In this document: in pieces, positions 8,061 through 16,411 of the stretch | How positions within the stretch are numbered: the first letter of the stretch is position 1 | Layout: every line of letters begins with the position of its first letter | From: Haloterrigena sp. KLK7 | GTDB taxonomy: Archaea; Halobacteriota; Halobacteria; Halobacteriales; Natrialbaceae | DNA length: 64,000 nt | Assembly (NCBI RefSeq): GCF_037914945.1 | Contig: NZ_CP149787.1 | Span: forward strand, 3,348,001-3,412,000 | Reading direction: 5' to 3' | Notes under the pieces: model-generated | What the model was told of the DNA's origin: nothing | What the model saw: the letters and a program-made list of their open reading frames with translations, nothing else | Database searches by the model: none | Program-made: the position numbers and the translations under genes

Positions 8061-10472
8061 TCACTCGGCGACCGGCAGCGTGAACGAGAACCTCGATCCC
8101 TCGCCCGGCTCGGAGTCGACCCAGATCTCGCCGCCGTGGCGCTCGACGATGCGCTGACAGAGCGCGAGGCCGATGCCCGTCCCGTCGTACTCCTCGCGAC
8201 TGTGGAGCCGGTCGAAGACCGTGAACACCCGATCCTGATCGGCGGGATCGATGCCGATGCCGTCGTCCGCGACCGCGATCACCCACTCGCGACCGCGCCG
8301 GGTCGCGGTAACGTCGATCCGCGGCGGCTCGTCGCCGCTGTAGGTGAGTGCGTTCTGCAGCAGGTTCTGGAACACCTGCCGCAACTGGCTGGCGTCGCCC
8401 TCGACGCGCGGGAGGTCCTCGACGGTGAGCTCGGCGTCCGTCTCCTCGATCCGGAACTGGAGGTCCTCGAGGGCGTCGTCGACGATATCGTCGAGCGCCA
8501 TCGATTCGAACGGGTCGCCCCGCGTCTCGACGCGGGAGTACTCGAGCAGCCCCTCGATCATCTCGCGCATCCGATCGGCGCCGTCGACCGCGAACTCGAG
8601 GAACTCCTGACCGTCCTCGTCGAAGGCGTCGCCGTACCGGTTCTCGAGGAGTTGGAGATAGCTCGTGACCATTCGAAGGGGCTCTTGCAGGTCGTGGCTG
8701 GCCGCATAGGCGAACTGCTCTAAGCGCTCGTTGGATTCCTCGAGGGCGGTCTCCCGCTGTTTCCGCTCGAGTTCGTACTCGATCCACTGGCTCATCAGCC
8801 GGTGGAACGTCCGTTCGGCCGCGGAGAAGCCCCGGTCGCGAGCGTCCGTCGAGACGAAGAAGAACGTCCGATCGGACTCGTTCTCGAGTTCGATACGCGA
8901 GCCGAGATACGTTTCGACGCCGAACTCCTCGTAGGCGAGGCTATCGCCGAAGCCGCAGTCGACGGGGTCGACGACGTCCGCCGTCGCCTCGTCGTCGACG
9001 GTCAGCCGACAGTACGTCTCCGAGAGCGGCGCCCGGGCGCCGGGCCTGAGGTGGTCGTGATCGCCGGCGATCGCCTCCACCTCGAAGGAGTCGGTCGCCG
9101 GATCGATCCGCGCCAGTCCGCCGAGTTCGAGGTCGAACCGCTCCCGGCCCAGATCGAACATCGCGCGGACCTTCTCGTCGAACGTGCGGTCCGGATCGGC
9201 CGTGATCTCGTAGAGGGTCTTCTGGTGGCGTTCCCGCTGTTCGCGCTCGAGTTCGTACTTCACCCACTGCCCCATCAGCCGGTGGAACGTCCGCTCGTCG
9301 TCCGAGAACGCCTCGTCGCGCGGTTCAGAAGAGAGGAAGAAGAAGGTCCGGTCGTCGTCGCCCTCGACCTCGACGTGCGCACCGAGATACGCGTTCAGTC
9401 CGAACTCCCGGTGGAGCGTCGACGATCGATGGGACTGATCGTGTGCGACCGAGACGGCGACCGTCTCGTCGGTCTCGAGGGTCTCCGCGCAGAACGTCTC
9501 CGACAGCGGCACCTCGAGGTCCGACTCGAAGTAGACGTGGTCGCCGCTGGCGATCTCGATCTCCGCTCGATCGGCGTCGCGGTCGATGCGGGCGATCCCG
9601 CCGACCTCGAGGTCGAACCGCTCGCAGCCGAGTTCGAACAGGTCCTGCAGTTTCGACTCGAACGCGCGGTCGGGATCGCCCGTGATCTCGTTTTGGCGCT
9701 GAAGGAACTGCTGCTGGGTCCGCAGTTCGGCGCGCGCTTCGGTTCGGTCGAGGAGCGTCCCCATCATGCGGTCGATCTCCCGGTCGGGTCGGTCCGGGCC
9801 GAAGAACTCCTCGGGCGGGGTGTAGTAGAAGTTCTGACAGACCGTGTTGTCGTAGACCAGATGCGGATGGGTCTTGATGATATCGCGGAGGACGTCCGAC
9901 GAGAACCGACTGCGGTTGTACTGACAGAGGGCGATCCCGTCGGCGTCGGGCAGGAGATCGTTGAGTTTCCCCTCGTACTCGACGAGATCCTCGAGGGGCG
10001 GGTCGTCCCCGAACACCCACGTCATCTCGCCGGTGATCCGGAGCCCCTCGTACTCCGCGGCGGCCTCCTCGATCGTCTCGGAGAGAAAGGCGATCATCTC
10101 GTCGGGATCGAACGCCCCGTTCCGCAGGTAGGAGTCCTGTGCGGTGTACATGGTGAGCGCCCCCGACTCGAGGGCCGCGTCGACGTCGACGTCGGCATCG
10201 CTGTCCCGAAGCGCCGCGAGCACCGCTGCAGTGTCGTTCTCGTCGGCGATGTAGACGCACCGCTCTCCGCGCTCGAGGCCGTGGGTGATGTAGGGAATCA
10301 CCGTCGCGAACTGTTCGGCCCGCGACTCGTAGATGAGCGCGAGGTGGTCGTACGATTCGTGGCCGGCGACCGATTCGACCGGGCCGGGGAACGTCGAACT
10401 GGCGTCGAGTGCCTCGAGACCGGTCTCGAGGCCGAGCACGTCGTCGGAGGTGGTGTGAAGCTGTTGACTCAT
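8061..10472 (-). CDS. MEDS / GAF-GAF sensor histidine kinase
   Basis: An 803-residue soluble histidine kinase without membrane segments. Residues 35-225 form a MEDS domain ([20 protein letters not shown] ... [14 protein letters not shown]). Two GAF-like domains follow at about 260-400 and 410-555, each ending in a near-identical FHRLM.QW..YELER linker that shows an internal duplication. The HisKA box [15 protein letters not shown] (about 570-585) carries the phosphorylatable His. The ATPase domain has [16 protein letters not shown] and GTGIGLALC. The receiver-like protein encoded divergently at 10772 lacks its phospho-acceptor, so the true partner is unknown. Confidence 0.9.
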   Translation of the reverse strand: MSQQLHTTSDDVLGLETGLEALDASSTFPGPVESVAGHESYDHLALIYESRAEQFATVIPYITHGLERGERCVYIADENDTAAVLAALRDSDADVDVDAALESGALTMYTAQDSYLRNGAFDPDEMIAFLSETIEEAAAEYEGLRITGEMTWVFGDDPPLEDLVEYEGKLNDLLPDADGIALCQYNRSRFSSDVLRDIIKTHPHLVYDNTVCQNFYYTPPEEFFGPDRPDREIDRMMGTLLDRTEARAELRTQQQFLQRQNEITGDPDRAFESKLQDLFELGCERFDLEVGGIARIDRDADRAEIEIASGDHVYFESDLEVPLSETFCAETLETDETVAVSVAHDQSHRSSTLHREFGLNAYLGAHVEVEGDDDRTFFFLSSEPRDEAFSDDERTFHRLMGQWVKYELEREQRERHQKTLYEITADPDRTFDEKVRAMFDLGRERFDLELGGLARIDPATDSFEVEAIAGDHDHLRPGARAPLSETYCRLTVDDEATADVVDPVDCGFGDSLAYEEFGVETYLGSRIELENESDRTFFFVSTDARDRGFSAAERTFHRLMSQWIEYELERKQRETALEESNERLEQFAYAASHDLQEPLRMVTSYLQLLENRYGDAFDEDGQEFLEFAVDGADRMREMIEGLLEYSRVETRGDPFESMALDDIVDDALEDLQFRIEETDAELTVEDLPRVEGDASQLRQVFQNLLQNALTYSGDEPPRIDVTATRRGREWVIAVADDGIGIDPADQDRVFTVFDRLHSREEYDGTGIGLALCQRIVERHGGEIWVDSEPGEGSRFSFTLPVAE

Positions 10473-10771
10473 GGGAGAGAGCGGGGGTGATCGACGGGCT
10501 ATTCTCGTCGGAAGCGGGTCGACGCCGCCCGCACCGAACGCGGCGGTCCGCTTCCGAATTCACTACCCCTACAGATTGCTCTGAGCGGGATAAGTACGCC
10601 GGTCGAAAACCGTCGGTATCCGTGGCTGTACGGGCTTCGACGAAAATACTGACCTATCGATACGTTCGCTCCCGATGGACTGTTCACGCGACGACTGCGT
10701 TTCGACCGGACGCAACGTCCGTCCACGGCCGACACCCGCGCAGTTTTACCGTCCGGGGCGTACTATGCCCT

Positions 10772-11227
10772 ATGACTACCGGTAACGCCGGCATCGAGGA
10801 CGCAATCGACATCTTACTCGTCGAGCCGAATCCGGGCGATACCCGACTGTTCACCGAGAACTTCAGGGACGCGAAGCTCGTGAACACCGTCCACGCCGTC
10901 TCCGACGGCGACGCCGCGCTCGATTTCCTCCACCAGCGCGGCGAGTACGCCGACGCGTCCCCACCCGACATCATCCTGCTCGAGCCACAGCTCCCCGGTA
11001 CCAGCGGCATGGACGTCCTCGCCGAACTGAACGGCGAACCGATCCTCGCCGACATCCCCGTCGCCGTGCTCACGAGTTCGGAGGTGGGCGAATCGATCGT
11101 CCAGTCCCACGGCCTCGAGGCGGACTTCTACGTTCGGAAGCCGGTCGAGCCCGCGGACTTCGTCGCGTTCGTCGACGAGATCGAGGAGTTCTGGTTCGCG
11201 ATCGTTCGCGAACCGTCGGAAACGTGA
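10772..11227 (+). CDS. Receiver-domain protein with lost phospho-acceptor site
   Basis: A 151-residue single-domain protein with the fold signature of Rcp1/CheY-like receivers. The usual acidic pair is E18-P19 instead of E-D (ILLVEPNPGD). The expected phosphorylatable Asp is Glu at residue 71 (DIILLEPQLPG). Thr101 and Lys123 (VLTSSE, VRKPVEP) are kept. It is thus probably a pseudo-receiver that cannot be phosphorylated in the usual way, perhaps locked in an active-like state by Glu. It lies divergent from the MEDS kinase, with a TTTTACC promoter element about 27 bases before the ATG at 10772. Confidence 0.85.
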   Translation: MTTGNAGIEDAIDILLVEPNPGDTRLFTENFRDAKLVNTVHAVSDGDAALDFLHQRGEYADASPPDIILLEPQLPGTSGMDVLAELNGEPILADIPVAVLTSSEVGESIVQSHGLEADFYVRKPVEPADFVAFVDEIEEFWFAIVREPSET

Positions 11228-11446
11228 GCGACTCGAGAAGCGGCGCCCGTCGTCCGCCGAGATCGCCGCGCTCGTTCCGTGGTGGGCGAGTCGAACACGG
11301 ATTCCCGCGGCGAGCGAGTCGCGGATCGAAACGTACACCGAGTGTCAGGGAGAATCATGACTGTTAGCCACTGACGTGGCCGAAATCGGACGGCAAGCGT
11401 TCTCGGGGCCAACAGGGTTTTTGGCGTTCGGTAGCTAGCTCCGGTG

Positions 11447-11680
11447 ATGAACTCCACCGTTACGGACACCAGCCGACCGCCCGATAGCAAAGCCTTGCTG
11501 TTTTGCTTCGAGTGCGGCCACGAGAGCGAAGTCGACGGCGATTGGATCCTCGAGCACCGCGACGACCGCGAGCACTACCGCTGTCCCGAGTGCGGGACGA
11601 CGATCACCGCTCGACCGACGGACGAGGGCGGACGGGCGTCCGACTCGAGCGGCGGTCGATCGTACTGCGCCGGCGACTGA
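11447..11680 (+). CDS. Small zinc-ribbon protein
   Basis: A 77-residue protein with two CxxC pairs, FCFECGHES and RCPECGTTI, spaced by about 30 residues, which together make a zinc ribbon. The text between them (GDWILEHRDDREHYRCPECG) is typical of short haloarchaeal zinc-finger proteins annotated as DUF8106-like; that assignment is from memory and uncertain. A GTG directly precedes the ATG at 11447; the ATG was chosen. Function is unknown, possibly nucleic-acid or protein binding. Confidence 0.65.
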   Translation: MNSTVTDTSRPPDSKALLFCFECGHESEVDGDWILEHRDDREHYRCPECGTTITARPTDEGGRASDSSGGRSYCAGD

Positions 11681-11800
11681 TCGCCGACCGACCGGTGATC
11701 ACCGGCGTACTCGCCGGCCATCGGCTCCGATACGTATTCGTCGAGTCCCGATTCTCGTTTCCCGCTTCGGTCCCGTCGGTCGTTCGACGCTCGTCACCGC

Positions 11801-14062
11801 TCACTCCTCCCCCGGGAGCGCGACCGAGACCGTCGTCCCGTCGCCCGGTTCGGAGTCGATCCAGATCCGTCCCCCGTGGCGTTCGACGACGCGCTGACAG
11901 AGCGCCAGCCCGATCCCGGTGCCGGGATGGTCCTCGCGACTGTGCAGTCGCTGGAACACTTCGAAGACGCGCTCCTGGTCGGCCGGATCGATACCGATCC
12001 CGTCGTCGCGGACCGAAATCACCCACTCGCGACCGCGCCGTTCCGCGTCGACGCGAATCCGCGGCGGCTCGTCGCCGGAGTACTCGATCGCGTTCGAGAG
12101 CAGGTTCTGGAACACCTGCTGCAGTTGCCCCTCGTCGCCACGGACGCGGGGAAGGCTGTCGACCGTGATTTCGGCGTCGCTCTCCTCGATCGCCACCTGC
12201 AAGTTCTCGAGCGTCGCGTCGACCACCGCGTTCAGTTCGACCGGTTCGAACGGATCGCCCTGCGTTTCGATTCGGGAGTACGCGAGCAGGCCCTCGATCA
12301 TCTCGCGCATCCGCTCGGCGCCGTCGACGGCGTAGGCGAGGAACTCCTCGCCGTCGGCATCGAGCGCGTCGCCGTAGCGGGATTCGATCAGTTGCAGGTA
12401 GCTCGAGACCATCCGCAACGGCTCCTGCAGATCGTGGCTGGCGGCGTAGGCGAAGTGTTCGAGGCGTTCGTTCGAGGCCTCGAGCCGGTCGATCGTCTCC
12501 TCGAGGCGGCGCTGATACTCCTTGCGCTCGGTGATGTCCTGGGCCATCGTCATGCCCGCGAAGACGTCGCCGCGGTCGTCGGTGATCGGCACCGCGTGGA
12601 GCACCCACTCCCGGCCCGCGTACTCGAGTTCGACCGACGTCTCCTCGCCCCGGAGCGCCCCCTGAAACGCCGGCTTGAGGTCCGCGGCGGTCTCGTCGGG
12701 CCAGACGTCGTGGAACTGCCGGCCCTCGAGATCGGCGGGCTCGACGGGGATGCGATCGAACCCTCGGCCGGCCGCCAGCGTGTACTCGAGGTCGTGATCG
12801 AACAGCGTCACGAGGCCGTTCGGGAAGTACTCCGCGAGCGTTCGGTAGCGACGCTCGGACTCCTCGAGAGCGCGTTCGCGCTCTCGCCGCTCGGTGACGT
12901 CGCGGAAGTAGACCGAGACGCCGGTTTCGGAGGGGTAGATGTTCGCCTCGACCCAGAATCCGAGCGTGTCGTAGTAGAGTTCGTAGCTGGTCGCCTCCTG
13001 CGTCTCCAGGGCCGTGTGGAAGGCGTCCCTGACCTCGTCGATCGCCTCGGCGGAGGGGAACACGTCCCAGAGGTTCCGGCCGAGCAACTCGCCTTCGGCG
13101 TGTTGCAGGAGCTCCTCGGCCTGCTCGTTGACGTGAGTGAAGCGGAACTCGTCGTCGAGCGCGTAGAAGGCGTCGGAGATGCGACCGAAGATCTCGTTCA
13201 GTTCCGTCGAGAGCTCGGCCTCGCGTTCCTTGAGCTCCGTGACGTCCTCGCCGGTCGTGACGACGCGGTCGACCGCCCCGTCGTCGGTCCGGATCGGGGC
13301 GGCGTTGACCGACAGCCAGCGCGCGTCGCCGCTCGGGAGATCGACGCGCAGTAGTTCGTCGTAGACCGGGTCGCCCGTCTCGAGCGTCCGCGCGAACGGG
13401 TGATCGTCGACTCCGATTTCGTCGCCGCCTTCGTCGTAGACCGGCCGGTCGGAAGGGGCGTAGTCCGAGACGTCGTCGGCCGGAATCTCGAGCAGCTCCC
13501 GCAACCGCTCGTTCATCCGGGTGACCTCGCCGTCGGCGTCGAGCACCAGCACGCCGACGGGACTGGTCTCGAGGACGCGGTCGATCAGGTCCCGCTCGCG
13601 CTCGAGTTCCCGTTCGCGGTCCTCGAGTCGGCGGTCGGTCGGCCCCCGCTCGGTGATATCGCGGACGATTCCGACCGAGCCCCGAAACCGGCCGTCCTCG
13701 ACCAGCAGGTTCGTCCGGAGTTCGCAGGCGAGTTCCTCGCCGTCGGCCGTTCGCGCCGTCAGTTCGAACGTCTCGTCCATCGCGTCGCCGGCCGCGAGTC
13801 GGTCGGCCATCGCACGCGAGATCCGCTCGACGTCGTCGTCAGCGATCAGGACCGACGCGTGCGCGCCGAGGAGGTCCGCCCGCGCGTAGCCGCTCGACTC
13901 GAGGATGACGTCGTTGACCGCGACGAACCGCCCGTCGGCATCGAGCTGATAGATCCCGTCGTCGACCGCGTTCACGAGCGTCCGGTAGCGCTGGATCGCC
14001 CCTGAATCGTCGGCGTCGTCGGCCCAGAACGCTGATTCGGTGGCGTCCGCTCGTTTACTCAT
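11801..14062 (-). CDS. Four-PAS sensor histidine kinase
   Basis: A 753-residue soluble kinase. Four PAS domains are seen at about residues 25-145, 165-285, 290-405 and 410-530, each ending in a typical D(I/V)TERxxx or DVTELKE signature. A HisKA box [15 protein letters not shown] and an ATPase domain with [16 protein letters not shown] and GTGIGLALC follow. The last 220 residues are closely similar to those of the kinase at 8061, so the two are paralogous at the transmitter. No haem- or flavin-specific residues were recognised in the PAS domains. The ATG at 14062 is preferred; an extension to 14305 crosses a strong inverted repeat and looks non-coding. Confidence 0.9.
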   Translation of the reverse strand: MSKRADATESAFWADDADDSGAIQRYRTLVNAVDDGIYQLDADGRFVAVNDVILESSGYARADLLGAHASVLIADDDVERISRAMADRLAAGDAMDETFELTARTADGEELACELRTNLLVEDGRFRGSVGIVRDITERGPTDRRLEDRERELERERDLIDRVLETSPVGVLVLDADGEVTRMNERLRELLEIPADDVSDYAPSDRPVYDEGGDEIGVDDHPFARTLETGDPVYDELLRVDLPSGDARWLSVNAAPIRTDDGAVDRVVTTGEDVTELKEREAELSTELNEIFGRISDAFYALDDEFRFTHVNEQAEELLQHAEGELLGRNLWDVFPSAEAIDEVRDAFHTALETQEATSYELYYDTLGFWVEANIYPSETGVSVYFRDVTERRERERALEESERRYRTLAEYFPNGLVTLFDHDLEYTLAAGRGFDRIPVEPADLEGRQFHDVWPDETAADLKPAFQGALRGEETSVELEYAGREWVLHAVPITDDRGDVFAGMTMAQDITERKEYQRRLEETIDRLEASNERLEHFAYAASHDLQEPLRMVSSYLQLIESRYGDALDADGEEFLAYAVDGAERMREMIEGLLAYSRIETQGDPFEPVELNAVVDATLENLQVAIEESDAEITVDSLPRVRGDEGQLQQVFQNLLSNAIEYSGDEPPRIRVDAERRGREWVISVRDDGIGIDPADQERVFEVFQRLHSREDHPGTGIGLALCQRVVERHGGRIWIDSEPGDGTTVSVALPGEE

Positions 14063-14222
14063 GGCTACCCAGTCGGTAGTGAAGCGGATAAGTCCCGTGA
14101 TACGGGGGGTGGGTTGCTCGCTTTTCCGTTTCTCGTTCGCTCTCGAGTCCCGTTCCGGACCGGGCGCCGACGGCGGTGGTTTCGAGCGCGGTGGTGTGTC
14201 GGTGCCGGCACCCGACTGTCCG

Positions 14223-14257
14223 CCGCGACTCGAGACTCGGTGGTACTCGAGTCGCGG
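14223..14257. repeat. Inverted repeat, 12-bp perfect arms
   Basis: The arm CCGCGACTCGAG at 14223-14234 is exactly complementary to CTCGAGTCGCGG at 14246-14257, with an 11-base loop. It lies about 160 bases upstream of the PAS kinase start. It could be a terminator-like RNA hairpin or a protein-binding dyad. Confidence 0.6.
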
Positions 14258-14261
14258 GTGA

Positions 14262-14275
14262 CCGAACCGGTTCGG
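14262..14275. repeat. Perfect 14-bp palindrome CCGAACCGGTTCGG
   Basis: The fourteen bases read identically on both strands. The palindrome starts four bases after the previous inverted repeat, so the two dyads form one compact structured block upstream of the PAS kinase. Confidence 0.5.
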
Positions 14276-14484
14276 AGCCGGTGGGACGCTCGACTCGAGG
14301 GCCACTGACTCGATAGGGTCGATCGATGTCGTCGCAGCGAGAGCGCCGATTCCCGTGCGGACGCTCCCGCCGGAGACAGGACTGCGTCTCGAGGTGTGGC
14401 TGGCAGCGAATCGACCCAGCCGTTACGCGATACGGAGTAGGGTTAGAGTTCAGACCGACCGCTCGCGGACGTGTTCGCGCCAGC

Positions 14485-14550
14485 GGAATGGGTCGGAGGG
14501 ATTTGAACCACGAGGACTCGCTTCGCTCGTCCTCTGGGCTCAAATCCTCC
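14485..14550 (-). repeat. tRNA-Trp 3'-end-derived palindromic unit, copy A
   Basis: On the minus strand this unit ends with TTCAAATCCCTCCGACCC, nearly the 3' end of the tRNA-Trp gene at 14696. It is preceded by its own inverted partner: GGAGGGATTTGA at 14495-14506 faces TCAAATCCTCC at 14540-14550, with one bulged G, and an inner stem GAGGAC/GTCCTC. It has no anticodon or D-arm, so it is not a tRNA gene. It shares the GGAATGGG flank with copy B and with the true tRNA. Confidence 0.65.
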
Positions 14551-14589
14551 GTTTCCAGTACTCATCGCTCACGATGTTGTTCGCAATGA

Positions 14590-14650
14590 GGAATGGGGTC
14601 GGAGGGATTTGAACCACGGTCGCAGCGAGCTGCTCCCTGATTCAAATCCC
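14590..14650 (-). repeat. tRNA-Trp 3'-end-derived palindromic unit, copy B
   Basis: This unit lies 105 bases after copy A and 102 bases before the tRNA 3' end. On the minus strand it ends with TTCAAATCCCTCCGACCCCA, identical to the last 20 bases of tRNA-Trp. Its arms GGGATTTGAA (14604-14613) and TTCAAATCCC (14641-14650) pair perfectly, with a small inner stem GCAG/CTGC. The arrangement suggests tandem duplication of the tRNA end or attachment-site remnants. Confidence 0.65.
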
Positions 14651-14695
14651 ACTGAGACATACCTGCCGCTCGCGTTTTTGCTCGCGGCAGAGGAA

Positions 14696-14870
14696 TGGGG
14701 TCGGAGGGATTTGAACCCCCGATCGACTGATATCTCCGGTGCGCCTCGGAACTCCAGAGGGTCATCACACGGACACTGATCAGGTGCCCGATCAGTATAT
14801 CAGTCTGGAGTTTCGTCCCGGGCGCGTTGCCTCTGGAGTCAGTCGCCATGCCGGGCTTGGCCACGACCCC
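14696..14870 (-). tRNA. tRNA-Trp (CCA) with 101-nt intron
   Basis: The 5' exon is 14870-14833 and the 3' exon 14731-14696, giving a 74-nt mature tRNA with acceptor arms GGGGTCG/CGACCCC, discriminator A, T-arm GGGGG-TTCAAAT-CCCTC, and anticodon stem ACTGA/TCAGT around loop CT-CCA-GA. The exon-intron junctions fold as a bulge-helix-bulge: CTCC/GGAG forms the central four pairs with bulges AGA and ATA, so splicing after AG and before the last A restores a seven-base loop. Haloarchaeal tRNA-Trp introns are known to act as box C/D guides for methylation of the same tRNA, and a perfect C box is present here. The CCA end is not encoded. Confidence 0.93.
14732..14832 (-). ncRNA. tRNA-Trp intron with box C/D guide elements
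   Basis: The intron contains GTGATGA (plus-strand 14762-14768), an exact C box, and several CTGA D-type boxes. Directly after the C box comes CCTCTGGAGT, which is complementary to ACTCCAGAGG spanning the anticodon and the 5' splice junction. This fits the known haloarchaeal design in which the intron of pre-tRNA-Trp guides 2'-O-methylation at positions near the anticodon before splicing. Which residues are modified in this organism is inferred, not shown. Confidence 0.75.
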
Positions 14871-14922
14871 TCGCTCTCCAGTTGGGCCATCCCGCCTAAA
14901 GTGGTTTCGATTCCGAACCGTC

Positions 14923-15837
14923 CTACAGCCACGGGGCCCGGCCCTCGGTGTCCGTCGTGTCGTCGCCCGGGTAGGTTCCCGTGTCGGCGTCGTCGGTCTC
15001 TTCGGCCGGTTCCACGTCCAGTTCGGCGTTCTCGTCGGCGTCGCCGCCGTCGGTGATCGGATCGACGGCCAGCGGTGGGCCGCCGTCGTCCGCCGCGTCG
15101 CTCGAGTCGCGCTCGAGGGGCAGGTCGATCGCGAGGATCGCGGCGACGATCAGCGCGGCCAGCGGGGCCTGTCCGAAGGCCATCCCGAGCAGGGACAGCG
15201 GGAGCAGGCCGAGCGCGACCGCGCTGCCGAAGCGGAAGCGGTCGATGTCCATGCAGCCGCGCAGGTACGGCGCGCCCAGCGCGATCGTCAGCGCGAAGCC
15301 GACGCCGATGGCCGCCGCGAGGGTCGCGTTCGCGACGAGCGCGGGGTCGTTCATCACGGTGAACGTGGCCCCGCTGGGATCGACGCTTGCGACCAGTCCC
15401 AGTCCGATGATGACCACCGGGTTGGGCAGGTACTCGCCGATCGTCGCGCTGGCGGTCTTGGCCGCGATGGCCGCGATGACCAGCGCGGCGAAGCGCTCGA
15501 AGATGACGATGTCGATCAGGCTCTCGAACGACGGCGCCAGCGCCGCTTGCACGGCCGCCAGCAGTATCAGCGGGACGCCGACCAGCAGGACGATCGCCGC
15601 CTGTTCGCGGGGCGTGCCGGACATCTCCGCGAGGATCACCGCGACGGTGGCCGAACCGCCGAAGATCAGGAGGCCGACCTGGACGGCACCCAGCGGGTCG
15701 TTCAGCGCGCCCGCGAGGATCAGCGCCGGGAAGACGCCGTCGATCAGCGGCAGCATCATCACCAGCGCCAGCAGCTTGGCGTCACCGCCGATGATGCGCT
15801 CGAGACTGAGAGCGACCGGGTGTCGTGACGTACTCAT
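14923..15837 (-). CDS. DUF5794 family membrane protein
   Basis: A 304-residue protein with about eight hydrophobic segments over residues 20-230 and a long acidic, Asp/Glu/Thr-rich C-terminal tail (residues 240-304). The start MSTSRHPVALSLERIIGGDA followed by LPLIDGVFPALILAGAL matches the haloarchaeal DUF5794 family as I remember it. Function is unknown. It is encoded on the same strand as tRNA-Trp, whose 5' end lies 52 bases downstream of the stop, so read-through from this gene could contribute to the pre-tRNA transcript. Confidence 0.75.
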   Translation of the reverse strand: MSTSRHPVALSLERIIGGDAKLLALVMMLPLIDGVFPALILAGALNDPLGAVQVGLLIFGGSATVAVILAEMSGTPREQAAIVLLVGVPLILLAAVQAALAPSFESLIDIVIFERFAALVIAAIAAKTASATIGEYLPNPVVIIGLGLVASVDPSGATFTVMNDPALVANATLAAAIGVGFALTIALGAPYLRGCMDIDRFRFGSAVALGLLPLSLLGMAFGQAPLAALIVAAILAIDLPLERDSSDAADDGGPPLAVDPITDGGDADENAELDVEPAEETDDADTGTYPGDDTTDTEGRAPWL

Positions 15838-16411
15838 CGGTCAGGGCCGGTGGCCGTGACCCGAGGCCGGTGGGTAATAGGGAGGACGATCCCGGACGGA
15901 CTGGTGGGCGAGCCACCAGTTCGTGGGATTCGGACCGCGGCCTCGCGCTGTGAGTTTCCCTGTAAAATTCCCGAACTGGAATTTGGCGGCGTCGCTGTCG
16001 ACGCTCGTCCAACCAGCGGTTCGGGGGGCACTGAAACTCACAGCGATCATACCCGAATTGACGACTGGCCTCTCAATAAGCGTTGTGTGGGATGGGGTCG
16101 CACAACCCGGCGTATTCCTGACACTGGGGGCCAGATGCGGGCAGCGATGTACATCGTTGTGGGCCGGGTTCGGAAACGATACCGATTGCCATCGAGACGA
16201 CCGCTGCCTCGAGGGCGAGGGCGGCCCGAATCGGATCCACTCGCGCTCTGATCGAGGGCGATCGGTGACGACAATCGACCGACAGGCGGACGATCGTCTC
16301 GCGAGCACCCGCTCGAGCGCATCGGCCGCGTCCGCCCCCGAGAGCCCCGTCATCCGTTGTCATCCGAAGATATCTCGCAACGCTTTTCCCCCGCGGGTCC
16401 GGACGGCTTAC
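15838..16411. other. Non-coding region rich in inverted repeats upstream of guaB
   Basis: No protein gene is supported in these 574 bases. Between 15900 and 16160 there are at least five dyads: ACTGGTGG/CCACCAGT (15900-15920), CCAGTTCG/CGAACTGG (about 15915-15978), AAATTCC/GGAATTT (15965-15984), a 13-bp pair at 15946-15958 and 16033-16045, and the palindrome CGATGTACATCG (16145-16156). They overlap, so several alternative folds exist. It could be a small RNA gene or a miniature repeat element. A promoter for guaB is expected in the last 40 bases. Confidence 0.5.
15946..16045. repeat. 100-bp element bounded by 13-bp perfect inverted repeats
   Basis: CGCTGTGAGTTTC at 15946-15958 is the exact reverse complement of GAAACTCACAGCG at 16033-16045. 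The enclosed 74 bases contain a further hairpin. The size and terminal inverted repeats resemble a miniature inverted-repeat element or a stable RNA; no target duplication was identified at the ends. Confidence 0.5.

Larger units (their letters stand above)
14063..14485. other. Intergenic region with two strong dyads
   Basis: No gene is supported in these 423 bases upstream of the PAS kinase. They contain a 12-bp perfect inverted repeat (14223-14257) and a 14-bp perfect palindrome (14262-14275), listed separately. Open frames here lack family similarity and consist largely of Arg/Ser/Gly, typical of GC-rich spurious frames. Confidence 0.5.

Noticed and set aside
14485..14650. Two further tRNA genes beside tRNA-Trp
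   Set aside because: Only the T-arm and acceptor 3' strand are repeated. There is no D-arm, anticodon arm or 5' acceptor strand, so they are repeats, not tRNAs.
15915..15978. A tRNA-like fold between CCAGTTCG and CGAACTGG
   Set aside because: The arms pair, but there is no proper T-arm, anticodon arm or D-arm and the length is too short; it is kept only as part of the dyad-rich region.
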